Assembly (NCBI RefSeq): GCF_017676345.1
Contig: NZ_JAFFZM010000018.1
Location: 62,001 to 126,000 of the forward strand
DNA length: 64,000 bases
From: Streptomyces smyrnaeus
GTDB taxonomy: Bacteria > Actinomycetota > Actinomycetes > Streptomycetales > Streptomycetaceae
Direction of reading: 5' to 3'
Of this stretch, positions 42,238 through 50,833 are shown piece after piece. The notes beneath the pieces are model-generated. The model was not told the origin of the DNA and did not search any database. It was given only the letters and a program-made list of their open reading frames with translations. Each line of letters starts with the position of its first letter. The stretch's first letter is position 1. The translations under genes were made by a program, and so were the position numbers.

Positions 42238-42266
42238 CTGTGGAGAACCCGGCGGTTGTGGACAAC
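42238..42266 (-). promoter_or_regulatory. Paired DnaA-box-like element upstream of yraN
   Basis: On the plus strand TGTGGAGAA (42239-42247) and TGTGGACAA (42257-42265) lie 18 bp apart. Read toward yraN this is GTTGTCCACAAC, nine bases, then TTCTCCACAG, the same layout as before the M23 gene, and similarity extends into the flank (CCGTCAC). The element ends about 64 bases before the yraN start. Confidence 0.55.
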
Positions 42267-42298
42267 TCCGTCACTCGCCCGGGTGAGGCCCGGCGGCG

Positions 42299-42622
42299 CT
42301 ACCCCTTGAAGCCCGAGTCCTCCGGCAGGTCCAGTTCGCTCTTGTTGAGCTCCTCGATATTCACGTCCTTGAATGTGAGTACCCGTACCTGTTTGACGAA
42401 CCGGGCCGGCCTGTACATGTCCCAGACCCAGGCGTCCGCCATCGACACCTCGAAGAAGACCTCGCCCTGTACCGAGTGGACCTGCATCTCGTAGTCGTTG
42501 GTCAGATAGAAACGCCGGTCGGTCTCGATCACGTATTTGAACAGCCCGACGACGTCTCTGTACTCCCTGTAGAGCTTGAGCTCCATCTCGGTCTCGTACT
42601 TTTCGAGGTCCTCGGCGCTCAT
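42299..42622 (-). CDS. DUF2469 protein
   Basis: A 107-residue acidic cytoplasmic protein of a highly conserved actinobacterial family of unknown function. It starts MSAEDLEKYETEMELKLYRE and includes FYLTNDYEMQVHS and VWDMYRPARFVKQVRVLTF. ATG at 42622 is preceded by GAAGGGGAA; the frame extends 11 codons upstream without family similarity. It lies between the signal peptidase cluster and yraN. Confidence 0.9.
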   Translation of the reverse strand: MSAEDLEKYETEMELKLYREYRDVVGLFKYVIETDRRFYLTNDYEMQVHSVQGEVFFEVSMADAWVWDMYRPARFVKQVRVLTFKDVNIEELNKSELDLPEDSGFKG

Positions 42623-42661
42623 GGCATGTTCCCCTTCAGCCGTGCGTCCCCCCATTGTGCG

Positions 42662-43402
42662 TCACCCCGGACGGCGTCGGGCCGAAGTCGCGCGGCGCCG
42701 CGCGAGCGGTCCGTACGCGGCACCGCCCAGTACCAGGACGGCGCCCACGATCACGGCCGTCAGCGCCAGCGGGAGCGGTCCGCGATCCGAGGTGCCGCCG
42801 GGCATGTCGGCGAACCCGTCGGCCTTCGGCAGCATGCCGAAGGCACCGACGGGCCAGGCTATGGCGTCGACCCGGGCCTGGACGGCGGAGCGTGGAACGG
42901 CGCCGTGGTCGGCGTCCTTCAGATGCACCCGGGAGTCGAGGGACGCCTCCCTGTTGTCCCCCAGCAGGAAGAGCTTGCCCTCGGGTACCCGGGTGGCTTC
43001 GAAGGGGCTCTGCGCGTCACGGCCGTGTGCACGCAGATAGGGCTCGTCGACGGGCTCGCCGTTGACGGTGAGCCGTCCGTCCCGGTCGCAGCACGCCACC
43101 TTGTCGCCGCCGACCCCCACGACCCGCTTGACCATGGGCACCGCACCCCACACCGAGTCCCGGAAGACCACGACGTCGCCGCGCCGCACCTCGTTGCCGT
43201 CCACGCGCTCGGCCAGTACCCGGGCACCGGACTGCACCGTCGGGTCCATGGAGTCGGTGGGCACCGTGTACGGCTGGTAGAGCACGGCGCCCCAGACGAA
43301 GCCGCCGAGGAAGAGGACACACCCGAGGGCCACCGCCACTCCGGACAGTCGGTTGCCCAGGCGGCTGCGGCCCTCGTCGGTACGTTCTTCTGCCTTGCTC
43401 AC
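42662..43402 (-). CDS. Type I signal peptidase (copy 4, SipZ-like position)
   Basis: A 246-residue membrane peptidase that removes Sec/Tat signal peptides. N-terminal membrane segment GVAVALGCVLFLGGFVWGAV, catalytic Ser51 in PTDSMDP, catalytic Lys92 in MVKRVVGVGGD, and box E GDNREASLDSR. A second membrane segment lies near the C-terminus (ALTAVIVGAVLVLGG). GTG at 43402 has GGGAG nine bases upstream. Fourth of four tandem copies. Confidence 0.92.
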   Translation of the reverse strand: MSKAEERTDEGRSRLGNRLSGVAVALGCVLFLGGFVWGAVLYQPYTVPTDSMDPTVQSGARVLAERVDGNEVRRGDVVVFRDSVWGAVPMVKRVVGVGGDKVACCDRDGRLTVNGEPVDEPYLRAHGRDAQSPFEATRVPEGKLFLLGDNREASLDSRVHLKDADHGAVPRSAVQARVDAIAWPVGAFGMLPKADGFADMPGGTSDRGPLPLALTAVIVGAVLVLGGAAYGPLARRRATSARRRPG

Positions 43403-43488
43403 TTCCGTACTCCCGGATCTCCCGCAGCGGCCCCGACGGTCTGCGCTGGCGCAGATCCGCCGACCTTACCGGGCAGTACTGGAAGCCG

Positions 43489-44565
43489 TCAGCCCTCGGA
43501 GGACGCGGACTGCTCCACAGCAGCGGAACCCGCCGGGCGAGCGGGCCGTGCCTTCAGCTCCAGCCGTCGGCGCCGCCACAGCACCAGCGGGACGGCGCCC
43601 GCGAGGCCGAGTGCGCCGGGCGCGGCGCTCAGCGCGCGGGACTGCACACCCTGCTGGTCGAAGGTCTCGGGCACCGGCAGCGTGCCCCAGCGGTTGATCG
43701 GCCACGCCTTGACGATCGCCCGGCCCACCACCTGCTTCTCCGGAACGAAACCGTCACCGGGCTGGTTCTGGTGGTAGCGGGAGTCGAGGGAGTCCTGGCG
43801 GTGGTCGCCCATCACCCACAGCTTGCCCTTGGGCACCTTGACCGGGCCGAACGGCTTGTCGTCGCAAGGAGTGTTGCCGGGGTAGATGTACGACGACTCG
43901 TTCAAAGCGGTGCCGTTGACGTGGATCTTCCCGCCCTTCTTGCACTCCACGGTGTCCCCGCCGACCGCGATGACCCGCTTGATCAGGTCCTTCTCATTGG
44001 CCGACGGCATCAGCCCGATGAAGCTGAGCGCCGTCTGGACGAAGTTCTCCTCCACGTGGGCCTCGGGGAGCCAGCCGCCCGGATCGTGGAAGACGACGAC
44101 CTCGCCGCGCTCGGGGGTGGACCCGAACCACGGCGTCAGCTTGTCGACCAGGACCCGGTCGCCGCGCTCGAGCGTCGGCTGCATCGAGTCGGAGGGAATG
44201 GAGAACGCCTGGACCAGGAAGGTCTTGATGATCAGGGCGAGGATGAGCGCGATGCCGATGAGCATCGGCAGTTCCTTCCAGAACGCGCGCTGCTTCTTCA
44301 CCGGCTTCTTCTCACCCCGATCGTCGGCTCCGGTGTCCGGGTCGGACGCCTCGTGTCCGGGCTTCGCGTCGGAGCCCCACGGGCCGTCCCCGTCGGCGCC
44401 GGAGCTCGCTGCCGTCCCGTCAGTATCGGCGGTCACACTGTCACTCTCTCTTTCCACGGCCGGTGGTCCTGCGTCGTCCGTCCTGCCATCCGTACCGTCC
44501 GTACCAGGACGTCCGTCCTCCGGGTACTCGGAACCGGAGCGCTTGCCGACCGCCAAGTCCCCCAC
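43489..44565 (-). CDS. Type I signal peptidase (copy 3)
   Basis: About 358 residues: an acidic N-terminal region of about 85 residues, a KKPVKKQR basic patch, one membrane segment (LPMLIGIALILALIIKTFLV), catalytic Ser in IPSDSMQPT, catalytic Lys in LIKRVIAVGGD, and MGDHRQDSLDSR. A second membrane segment is near the C-terminus. GTG at 44565 fits best because GAGGAG is about five bases upstream; the GTG at 44571 is too close to that site. The 5' end overlaps the preceding peptidase gene by about 125 bases. Confidence 0.9.
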   Translation of the reverse strand: MGDLAVGKRSGSEYPEDGRPGTDGTDGRTDDAGPPAVERESDSVTADTDGTAASSGADGDGPWGSDAKPGHEASDPDTGADDRGEKKPVKKQRAFWKELPMLIGIALILALIIKTFLVQAFSIPSDSMQPTLERGDRVLVDKLTPWFGSTPERGEVVVFHDPGGWLPEAHVEENFVQTALSFIGLMPSANEKDLIKRVIAVGGDTVECKKGGKIHVNGTALNESSYIYPGNTPCDDKPFGPVKVPKGKLWVMGDHRQDSLDSRYHQNQPGDGFVPEKQVVGRAIVKAWPINRWGTLPVPETFDQQGVQSRALSAAPGALGLAGAVPLVLWRRRRLELKARPARPAGSAAVEQSASSEG

Positions 44566-45850
44566 GTCCACTCCTCACGCTGCGCATTCGCCTGTTCCGC
44601 CACCGGGACAGGCCCACCATTCCCATAACGAGCGGAAGTTCCGCGGAGAACGGGAGTTGCGCCACTCGATTGTCCCGGTTCACGTAGCCGGCGGCTGCCA
44701 CGCCACCGGGTTCGGGCACCGAAGCGTAGGTTTCCGGCTCCTCGAGCCGCCTCCAGTGGTCGAACGGCCAAGCGATGACAATCGCTCTGCCAACGATTCG
44801 GTCCTCCCCGATCGTTCCTCGATCGGGTTCCTTCAAGTGGTAACGGGAGTCGGCGGAGTTGGCCCGGTGGTCACCCATCACAAAGACGCGTCCCACGGGA
44901 ACGGTCACCTTGAACTTCATCCGGGAGGGTTTGTTGCCCGGATGGATGTACGGCTCGTTCAGCGGTTCGCCGTTCACCGTGATACGGCCCTGCTTGTCGC
45001 AGCAGCGTACGGTGTCCCCGCCGACGCCGACGACCCGCTTGATCAGATCCTGCTCGTCGTCCGAGGGCAGCAGTCCGATGAACGTCAGGAATTCCTTGCC
45101 CTGCTTGATCCCCGCCGGTGGGTCCTGGGGGTCCTCCTTCTCGTCCTCCAGCCAACCGCCGGGGTCCTGGAAGACGACCACGTCGCCGCGCTGCGGCTTG
45201 GAGCCGAACCATGGGGTGAGCTTGTCCACCAGCACCCGGTCCCCGATCCGGATGGTCTGCTCCATGGATCCGGAGGGGATCACGAACGCCTGGACGAGGA
45301 AGGTCTTGAGCACCCACGCGATCAGCAGCGCGACACCGACGAGTAGCGGGATCTCCTTGGTCGCGGAGAGCCTGCGGCGGCGTTTGATGCGCTTGGCGGC
45401 CCGCCTGCGGTCGGCCCGGCCCTGTCCGGGGCGGCGCAGCGGCGATTCCTCGGCGCCCGCGCCCCCGGCTTCGCTCTCCGCTCCGTCGGCCGCTGCTGCG
45501 GCGGGGTCGGGAGGCGAGGGCGGCGCCTCGGTCTCGGGAAGGTCGTACGGCCCGGAGGAGTAGTGGGGCTGGTGGGCGGCACCGGACGGGTGGGGCGGCG
45601 GGTAGCTGTTCGGGGCGGAGTAGTCGTACGGCTCCGTGTACGGGTACGACGTGTCGCTCGGCTCCGGGTACGGGTACGGCTGGTCGCTCGGCCCCGCGTA
45701 CGGGTAGGGCTGGCCGTACGGGTCCGCGCCAGGAACGCCGGGCCCCTGGTGGCCGGGTGACGAGTGCCCGTATCCGGAGTGACCCGGTCCGGAGTGCCCC
45801 CGAGCAGCCCCGTGCCCGACCTCCCCGGCAGGGCGCTCGGGGTCAGCCAT
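44441..45850 (-). CDS. Type I signal peptidase (copy 2) with long Tyr/Pro-rich tail
   Basis: A 469-residue peptidase, longer than usual. The first about 160 residues are His/Gly then Tyr/Pro-rich with repeats such as QPYPYPEPSDTSYPY, then a basic patch RRAAKRIKRRRR, a membrane segment, catalytic Ser in IPSGSMEQT, catalytic Lys in LIKRVVGVGGD, and MGDHRANSADSR. The C-terminal about 60 residues are Arg/Gly-rich and overlap the next gene by about 125 bases, so the true end may once have been nearer 44600. Confidence 0.87.
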   Translation of the reverse strand: MADPERPAGEVGHGAARGHSGPGHSGYGHSSPGHQGPGVPGADPYGQPYPYAGPSDQPYPYPEPSDTSYPYTEPYDYSAPNSYPPPHPSGAAHQPHYSSGPYDLPETEAPPSPPDPAAAAADGAESEAGGAGAEESPLRRPGQGRADRRRAAKRIKRRRRLSATKEIPLLVGVALLIAWVLKTFLVQAFVIPSGSMEQTIRIGDRVLVDKLTPWFGSKPQRGDVVVFQDPGGWLEDEKEDPQDPPAGIKQGKEFLTFIGLLPSDDEQDLIKRVVGVGGDTVRCCDKQGRITVNGEPLNEPYIHPGNKPSRMKFKVTVPVGRVFVMGDHRANSADSRYHLKEPDRGTIGEDRIVGRAIVIAWPFDHWRRLEEPETYASVPEPGGVAAAGYVNRDNRVAQLPFSAELPLVMGMVGLSRWRNRRMRSVRSGRGGLGGRQALRFRVPGGRTSWYGRYGWQDGRRRTTGRGKRE

Positions 45851-46559
45851 GGCCGCCGCCCGCTCCCGCCGACACCGAGCCGATGCGGGCAGGTGGCCAG
45901 CCGATCCAGTCGGCGCGCCCGATCACCCGTTCCACGGGGACGGTGCCGCCACCGGGTTCACCGAGGTGGTCGCGGGAGTCGCTGGACCGGGAGCGGTGGT
46001 CGCCCATCACCCACAGGCGTCCCTCGGGGACCCGTACATCGAAGGGCACGGCGGAGGGGGCGTTGCCGGAGTGCAGGTAGTCCTCGTCCACGGGCCGGCC
46101 GTTCACCTCGATCCTTCCCCGCTTGTCGCAGCAGCGCACGCGGTCGCCGCCGACCCCGATCACGCGCTTCACATAGTCGGTCTCGGAGGGCTGCGCCAGA
46201 CCGGTCGCGGCACCGGCCTCGCGCAGCGCCGTGACCACCGGGTTGGCGTCGGGGTCGGCCTCTCCCGCGAAGGAGTTGGTGCCGTCGAAGACCACGACGT
46301 CCCCGCGCCGCGGACCGTCGCCGAAGCGGTAGGCCAGCTTGTTGACCAGCACCCGGTCCCCGACACGCAGGGTCGGATCCATCGAGGAGCTCGGGATCAG
46401 AAAAGGTTGCACGATGAAGGCGCTCGTCAGCAAGAGCGCCACCAGTACGGACCCCGCCGACAGGCCCAGACGCACGGAGCGCGACCTGCCCTTCTTTCCC
46501 TGGTCGGGAACGGAAGAACGGTCGCGCTCCGGTTTGTCGTGCTGTTCCTCGGTCTCCAT
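45843..46559 (-). CDS. Type I signal peptidase (copy 1, SipW-like position)
   Basis: A 238-residue peptidase with one N-terminal membrane segment (LSAGSVLVALLLTSAFIV), catalytic Ser59 in IPSSSMDPT, catalytic Lys131 in YVKRVIGVGGD, and MGDHRSRSSDSR. First of four; its stop overlaps the next start by eight bases. It follows rplS by 44 bases, so the cluster may be read through from the ribosomal operon. Tandem quadruplication of signal peptidases at this place is characteristic of Streptomyces. Confidence 0.92.
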   Translation of the reverse strand: METEEQHDKPERDRSSVPDQGKKGRSRSVRLGLSAGSVLVALLLTSAFIVQPFLIPSSSMDPTLRVGDRVLVNKLAYRFGDGPRRGDVVVFDGTNSFAGEADPDANPVVTALREAGAATGLAQPSETDYVKRVIGVGGDRVRCCDKRGRIEVNGRPVDEDYLHSGNAPSAVPFDVRVPEGRLWVMGDHRSRSSDSRDHLGEPGGGTVPVERVIGRADWIGWPPARIGSVSAGAGGGHG

Positions 46560-46603
46560 CGAGCGGAAGCCTAACCGGCCCGCCGGGCGCCGAGGACGCG
46601 AGC

Positions 46604-46954
46604 TCAGCTCTCGCGCTTCTCCTTGATCTTGGCGGCCTTGCCGCGCAGCTCACGCAGGTAGTACAGCTTGGCGCGGCGGACGTCACCGCGGGTCACGACC
46701 TCGATCTTCTCGACGATCGGGGTGTGCACCGGGAAGGTGCGCTCGACGCCGACGCTGAAGCTGACCTTGCGGACCGTGAAGGTCTCGCGCACACCGGAGC
46801 CCTGGCGGCGGATGCAGACGCCCTTGAACTGCTGGACGCGGGAGCGGTTGCCCTCGATGACGCGGACGTGCACGTTGACCGTGTCGCCCGGGCGGAAGGC
46901 CGGTACGTCCTTGCGCAGGGAGGCGGAGTCGACGCTGTCGAGAAGGTGGGACAT
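46604..46954 (-). CDS. rplS: Ribosomal protein L19
   Basis: A 116-residue L19 at the 30S-50S interface. It starts MSHLLDSVDSASLRKDVPAF and contains FRPGDTVNVHVRV and RRAKLYYLRELRGKAAKIKE. The ATG at 46954 is the family start; the frame continues 60 codons upstream without similarity. The 186-base gap to trmD probably carries its promoter or leader. Confidence 0.96.
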   Translation of the reverse strand: MSHLLDSVDSASLRKDVPAFRPGDTVNVHVRVIEGNRSRVQQFKGVCIRRQGSGVRETFTVRKVSFSVGVERTFPVHTPIVEKIEVVTRGDVRRAKLYYLRELRGKAAKIKEKRES

Positions 46955-47140
46955 GTCCGTCTGCTTTCTTCGCTGATGCCACAGGTCATCAACGGAATCG
47001 TGGTGTGATCCGAGGAGCCGCCACTCTCGGCGGGCGTCGGTCCCCCTGTGGCAGGGTCGCGCGCCTGAGGTGAGGCAGCGGCCCATTCTTCCACGGGCCG
47101 GCCGCCCGGCCCAAATCGGCCACCCGTTCTTCACGGGGAG

Positions 47141-48049
47141 CTACTTTCCGGGACCGTCCTGGCCACGGTCCTGGTGCCGGTCCTGATCAAGGCCCCGCTC
47201 CGACTCTGGCTCCGGCTCCGGCGGCTGCTCCGGACCCGCCGCCTCCTCGGGACCCGGGTGCCAGCGGCCGTCCGTGCCCTGCTGCCAGCCCAGCGCCTCC
47301 AGGGTCGCCCTGTCGTGTTTGTCGAGGGCTTCCGGGGCGCAGCGTTCGATCAGGTCGGGCCGGTTGGCGACCGTGCGTGCGAACGCCTGATCGCGGCGCC
47401 ACCTGGCGATCCTGCCGTGGTGACCGCTCAGCAGCACTTCCGGGATGCCACGGCCGCGCCACTCGGGCGGCTTGGTGTAGACGGGCCCCTCCAGCAGGTT
47501 CGCCATGGTGCCGGGGGCGAACGAGTCGTCCTGGTGGGAGGCGGCGTTGCCGAGCACTCCGGGCAGCAGCCGGGCGATGGCCTCGACCATGACGAGGACG
47601 GGTGCTTCGCCGCCGGCGAGTACGTAGTCGCCGATGGAGACCTCGCGCACGTCCAGCCGGTCGGCGTACTCGTCGACGACGCGGCGGTCGATGCCCTCGT
47701 AGCGGGCCGGGGTGAACACCAGCCACGGCTTGTCCGCCAGCTCGACGGCCAGTTCCTGGGTGAAGGGGCGGCCACTGGGGGTGGGGACGACGAGCACGGG
47801 CGGCTCCTGGTCCGGCTCTTTCGTGGCCAGGACCGTATCCAGTGCCTCGCCCCAGGGTTCGGGCTTCATGACCATGCCGGGGCCGCCGCCGTAGGGGGTG
47901 TCGTCGACGGTGTGGTGCCGGTCGTACGTCCAGCTGCGCAGGTCGTGGATGCGGACATCCAGTACGCCGCGCGCGCGGGCCTTGCCGACCAGCGAGACGT
48001 TGAGCGGCTCCAGATACTCGGGAAAGATCGTGACGACGTCGAGTCTCAC
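47141..48049 (-). CDS. trmD: tRNA (guanine37-N1)-methyltransferase
   Basis: A 302-residue SPOUT methyltransferase. The start is MRLDVVTIFPEYLEPL; the knot region includes PYGGGPGMVMKPE, PARYEGIDRRV and SIGDYVLAGGE. A Pro/Glu/Asp-rich tail of about 40 residues follows the normal end. GTG at 48049 overlaps the rimM stop by four bases with GGAGAG upstream. Confidence 0.95.
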   Translation of the reverse strand: MRLDVVTIFPEYLEPLNVSLVGKARARGVLDVRIHDLRSWTYDRHHTVDDTPYGGGPGMVMKPEPWGEALDTVLATKEPDQEPPVLVVPTPSGRPFTQELAVELADKPWLVFTPARYEGIDRRVVDEYADRLDVREVSIGDYVLAGGEAPVLVMVEAIARLLPGVLGNAASHQDDSFAPGTMANLLEGPVYTKPPEWRGRGIPEVLLSGHHGRIARWRRDQAFARTVANRPDLIERCAPEALDKHDRATLEALGWQQGTDGRWHPGPEEAAGPEQPPEPEPESERGLDQDRHQDRGQDGPGK

Positions 48050-48651
48050 CGGGAGCTCTCCTGGCCGCCGTCCCGACCGCGCTCCCGCCCGTGCTCCGCT
48101 CCGGCCCCCTCGGCCTCCTCGATCTCCTCGGACTCCTCGGACTCCTCGCCGAGCAGACCGGGCGGCGGGTCGACGACGGCCCGCTGGGCCTCCAGGTCGA
48201 TCTCGGGGACGATCTCGCCGACGAACGGGATCAGGACCTCGCCGCCGTCCTCACGCCGTACGACCAGCAGGTCCTGCGCGGGCAGGTGCGCGACGCTCTC
48301 GATCCGGCCGACGACCGCGCCGTCCACCGTGACGACCTCCAGGTCCTCCAGCTGGTGGTCGTAGAACTCCTCGGGGTCCTCGGGGCTCTCGTCCGGGTCG
48401 ACCTCGGCGATGAGCAGGGTGTTGCGCAGGGCCTCGGCGGCGGTGCGGTCGCTCACCCCCTCGAAGCGCAGCAGCAGCCGTCCGCTGTGCACCCGCCCGG
48501 CGGCGATGGTGAGCGGCCCGACGGTGGGCGGGTCGGTGGCCAGCACGGCGCCGGGGGCGAGCCGCAGTTCGGGCTCGTCGGTCCTGACCTCGACCGTGAC
48601 GTCGCCCTTGATGCCGTGGGCGCGACCGATCCGCGCGACGACTAGCTGCAC
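48046..48651 (-). CDS. rimM: 16S rRNA-processing protein RimM
   Basis: A 201-residue 30S maturation factor. The N-terminal RimM domain begins VARIGRAHGIKGDVTVEVRT; the PRC-barrel part has FYDHQLEDLEVVT and DLLVVRREDGGEVLIPFV. A Glu-rich tail is extra to the family. GTG at 48651 has GGAGAAG upstream. Coupled to trmD; separated from the KH gene by a strong terminator. Confidence 0.94.
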   Translation of the reverse strand: MQLVVARIGRAHGIKGDVTVEVRTDEPELRLAPGAVLATDPPTVGPLTIAAGRVHSGRLLLRFEGVSDRTAAEALRNTLLIAEVDPDESPEDPEEFYDHQLEDLEVVTVDGAVVGRIESVAHLPAQDLLVVRREDGGEVLIPFVGEIVPEIDLEAQRAVVDPPPGLLGEESEESEEIEEAEGAGAEHGRERGRDGGQESSR

Positions 48652-48722
48652 TGTGCTTCTCCGTGCTCGGTTCCGTGCTCGGTGGGTTCGTGTGGCCCGC
48701 GGACCGGGGTGCGGGCGCGACA

Positions 48723-48760
48723 ACGGGCCGGGGACGGCTTGGCTGCCGTCCCCGGCCCGT
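48723..48760 (-). terminator. 16-bp hairpin between KH-protein gene and rimM
   Basis: A perfect 16-bp stem (48723-48738 with 48745-48760) and six-base loop, 22 bases after the KH gene stop. It splits the rpsP-KH unit from rimM-trmD-rplS. Confidence 0.85.
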
Positions 48761-48781
48761 GCCGGTGCTGCATGCTGCGCT

Positions 48782-49021
48782 TCAGCGGACCTGGTCCACA
48801 TCGACGAGGTCGACGCGGATACCCCGGCCGCCGAGCGCTCCCACGACGGTGCGCAGAGCACGCGCGGTGCGGCCGTTACGGCCGATCACCTTGCCGAGGT
48901 CGTCGGGGTGCACCCGGACCTCCAGCACACGCCCGCGACGGAGGTTGCGGGACGCGATCTGCACTTCGTCGGGGTGGTCGACGATGCCCTTCACAAGGTG
49001 CTCGAGGGCCTCCTCGAGCAT
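48782..49021 (-). CDS. khpA: KH-domain RNA-binding protein KhpA
   Basis: A 79-residue single KH-domain protein with the loop GKVIGRNGRTARALR (GxxG as GRNG). Begins MLEEALEHLVKGIVDHPDEV. KhpA binds RNA, often with KhpB, and affects cell size and ribosome genes in other Gram-positives. The ATG is two bases after the rpsP stop, so the two are co-translated. Confidence 0.93.
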   Translation of the reverse strand: MLEEALEHLVKGIVDHPDEVQIASRNLRRGRVLEVRVHPDDLGKVIGRNGRTARALRTVVGALGGRGIRVDLVDVDQVR

Positions 49022-49023
49022 CC

Positions 49024-49491
49024 TCAGGCCTCGGTCGACTCGGTGGTGGCCGAAGCGTCGGCAGACTCGCCGGCGTCTGCCTTCTTGTCGGCCTTGTCAG
49101 CCTTGTCGGCCTTCTTCGCCTTGGGGGTGATGGCCTCACCCTTCGGCTCGTCGGCGGACTCCTTGGCGGCGGCCTCGAAGAGAACGCGCTTGTCGGCCTT
49201 CGGCTCGGCGACCTTCATCGGCTCCGGCGCGGGCAGGCCCTTGAACTTCTGCCAGTCACCGGTGACCTTGAGGATGGCCTCGACCGGCTCGGTCGGCTGG
49301 GCGCCGACGCTGAGCCAGTACTGCACCCGCTCCGAGTCGACCTCGATGCGCGAGGGGTTCTGCACCGGGTGGTACAGGCCGATCTCCTCGATGGCCCGGC
49401 CGTCGCGGCGGGTACGGGAGTCGGCGACGATGATGCGGTAGTGAGGCGAACGGATCTTGCCCAGACGCTTCAGCTTGATCTTGACTGCCAC
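49024..49491 (-). CDS. rpsP: Ribosomal protein S16
   Basis: A 155-residue S16. The conserved first 80 residues run from VAVKIKLKRLGKIRSPHYRI to the YHPVQNPSRIEVD and GAQPTEPVEAIL segments. The remaining tail is Lys/Ala/Glu-rich (repeats of KADK), as in actinobacterial S16. GTG at 49491 with AGGAG about 12 bases upstream. The larger frame upstream to 49932 has no S16 similarity. First gene of the unit with khpA; the 274 bases upstream show no other gene. Confidence 0.95.
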   Translation of the reverse strand: MAVKIKLKRLGKIRSPHYRIIVADSRTRRDGRAIEEIGLYHPVQNPSRIEVDSERVQYWLSVGAQPTEPVEAILKVTGDWQKFKGLPAPEPMKVAEPKADKRVLFEAAAKESADEPKGEAITPKAKKADKADKADKKADAGESADASATTESTEA

Positions 49492-49765
49492 TGGTGTGGT
49501 GTCTCCTGGTCTTGACGTGGGTGGACACGACGGGATGCCACGTGGGGTTGTAGCGCCGGGTGTCCGAATGGACGCGTCAGCCGGAGGAGAGAGGGGTCCT
49601 GTGCGGCTGCCGAGTTCAGCCGACCATGATGCCACACCGCACGGGTCCCACAGAAACCGCCCCCGGCCCACCCACCTGCCGCAGGCCTGACCGCACGCGT
49701 CCGCCCGCACGCGCCCCGGGCCCGCCGCACGGCACGGCTCCCGGGCGCGCGAACGCGAGGGGGTG

Positions 49766-50389
49766 TCAGCCGACGGCCATCGGCTCGGCTGCCGTCGCCG
49801 GTGCCGCTGTCGGCTCGACGGGGATGCGGAACTGCTTTCCGCAGGCTCCGCACATGATCGGGGCCTGGGCCAGCACGGACGGGACGACGCGGACGTTGCG
49901 CCCGCAGTCGCAGACGGCCTTGACGCGGACACCGCCCCCGGAGGAGCCGTGCCGGGCTGCGGGCCCGCGGAAGCTGCGGCCGGTATCCGTCTCGGTGGCC
50001 GCGCTGTACGCCTTCAGCGCCCGCTGGAGGCGCTCGATAGTGGGGCGATAACGCCGTCGGGTCTCGGGCGTGAGCACCACGAGGGAGAAGCCGCTGCTGG
50101 GATGCGGCTCCTCGGGGTGATCAAGGCCGAGCTCCTCGGCGATCGCCAGGAATCGGCGGTTGTGGTAACGGCCGGCCCGTGAGGTGTCCCGGATGCCGCG
50201 GGCCGCGGCGATGCCGTGGACTGCCTCGTGGAGCAGCCGTTCGAACGAGAGCCCGGTGCCGCAGGCGGACGAGGACTCTCCGATGAGTGATTCGGGCGCG
50301 GCCAGATCCGGCAGCTCGGGGTGGTGCCGTTGAATGTCGGCCCAGGCGGCTGCCAGCTCGGCGGCGAGAACTGGTGGTGTCGTGCTCAC
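49766..50389 (-). CDS. SprT-like putative zinc metalloprotease with C-terminal zinc ribbon
   Basis: A 207-residue protein. An HExxH motif (LLHEAVHGIA) near residue 53, followed by YHNRRFLAIAEELGL, resembles SprT/Spartan-type metalloproteases. Four cysteines in CDCGRNVRV and MCGACGKQF form a likely zinc ribbon near the C-terminus, also seen in that family. GTG at 50389 begins the coding-like region; an ATG at 50437 is an alternative with no ribosome site. Activity not proven; streptomycete relatives are usually annotated hypothetical. Confidence 0.75.
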   Translation of the reverse strand: MSTTPPVLAAELAAAWADIQRHHPELPDLAAPESLIGESSSACGTGLSFERLLHEAVHGIAAARGIRDTSRAGRYHNRRFLAIAEELGLDHPEEPHPSSGFSLVVLTPETRRRYRPTIERLQRALKAYSAATETDTGRSFRGPAARHGSSGGGVRVKAVCDCGRNVRVVPSVLAQAPIMCGACGKQFRIPVEPTAAPATAAEPMAVG

Positions 50390-50833
50390 GTCGTTCCCAA
50401 CGAGCGGAGGTGCCTCGGTGTTCCGATTACGGGGCATCGCAAATATTTTGCACGTACCAGTCAGTTCTCGGTGATGCACGAGGAGATGGGTGCGGGTACG
50501 CAGATCTGCGCCCAAGTCGCGCAGCCACCCCAAGCCGGGACGTATCACCGAGCGGAACGCGACATCCGGCCGGGCCTCGACCGATCTCCTGTGATGGTAC
50601 GGACGTTTGTCGCGTACTGCTGGATCGGGCGACGGAAGTAGACGTTCTGAGCATCCGTCTGCTGGGGCGGCTGTCCGGCGCGCGGCAGTTGAGGGGCGCA
50701 CACAGGGGGCGCGGAAGACAACCCGGCGCACCCCCTGGACTCCCGGAAGGATACGCAGTTCCCTGGCATACGGGGCACGAGCACCACTCGGGGGACCAAA
50801 CGGCTGGACGGATCTTCGGATTGGGGCGTTGCG
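50390..50833. other. Divergent intergenic region with AT-rich near-palindrome
   Basis: About 440 bases between the SprT-like gene and a methyltransferase gene. GCAAATATTTTGC at 50439-50451 is a near-palindrome in the most AT-rich patch and could be an operator or -10 region. I see no conserved gene in the rest. Confidence 0.45.

Noticed and set aside
46955..47140. Possible L19 leader RNA upstream of rplS
   Set aside because: I could not align it to a known leader; only generic G+C inverted repeats are visible.
50321..50641. Small plus-strand frame in the divergent region
   Set aside because: No ribosome site, overlaps the start of the SprT-like gene, no similarity recognised.
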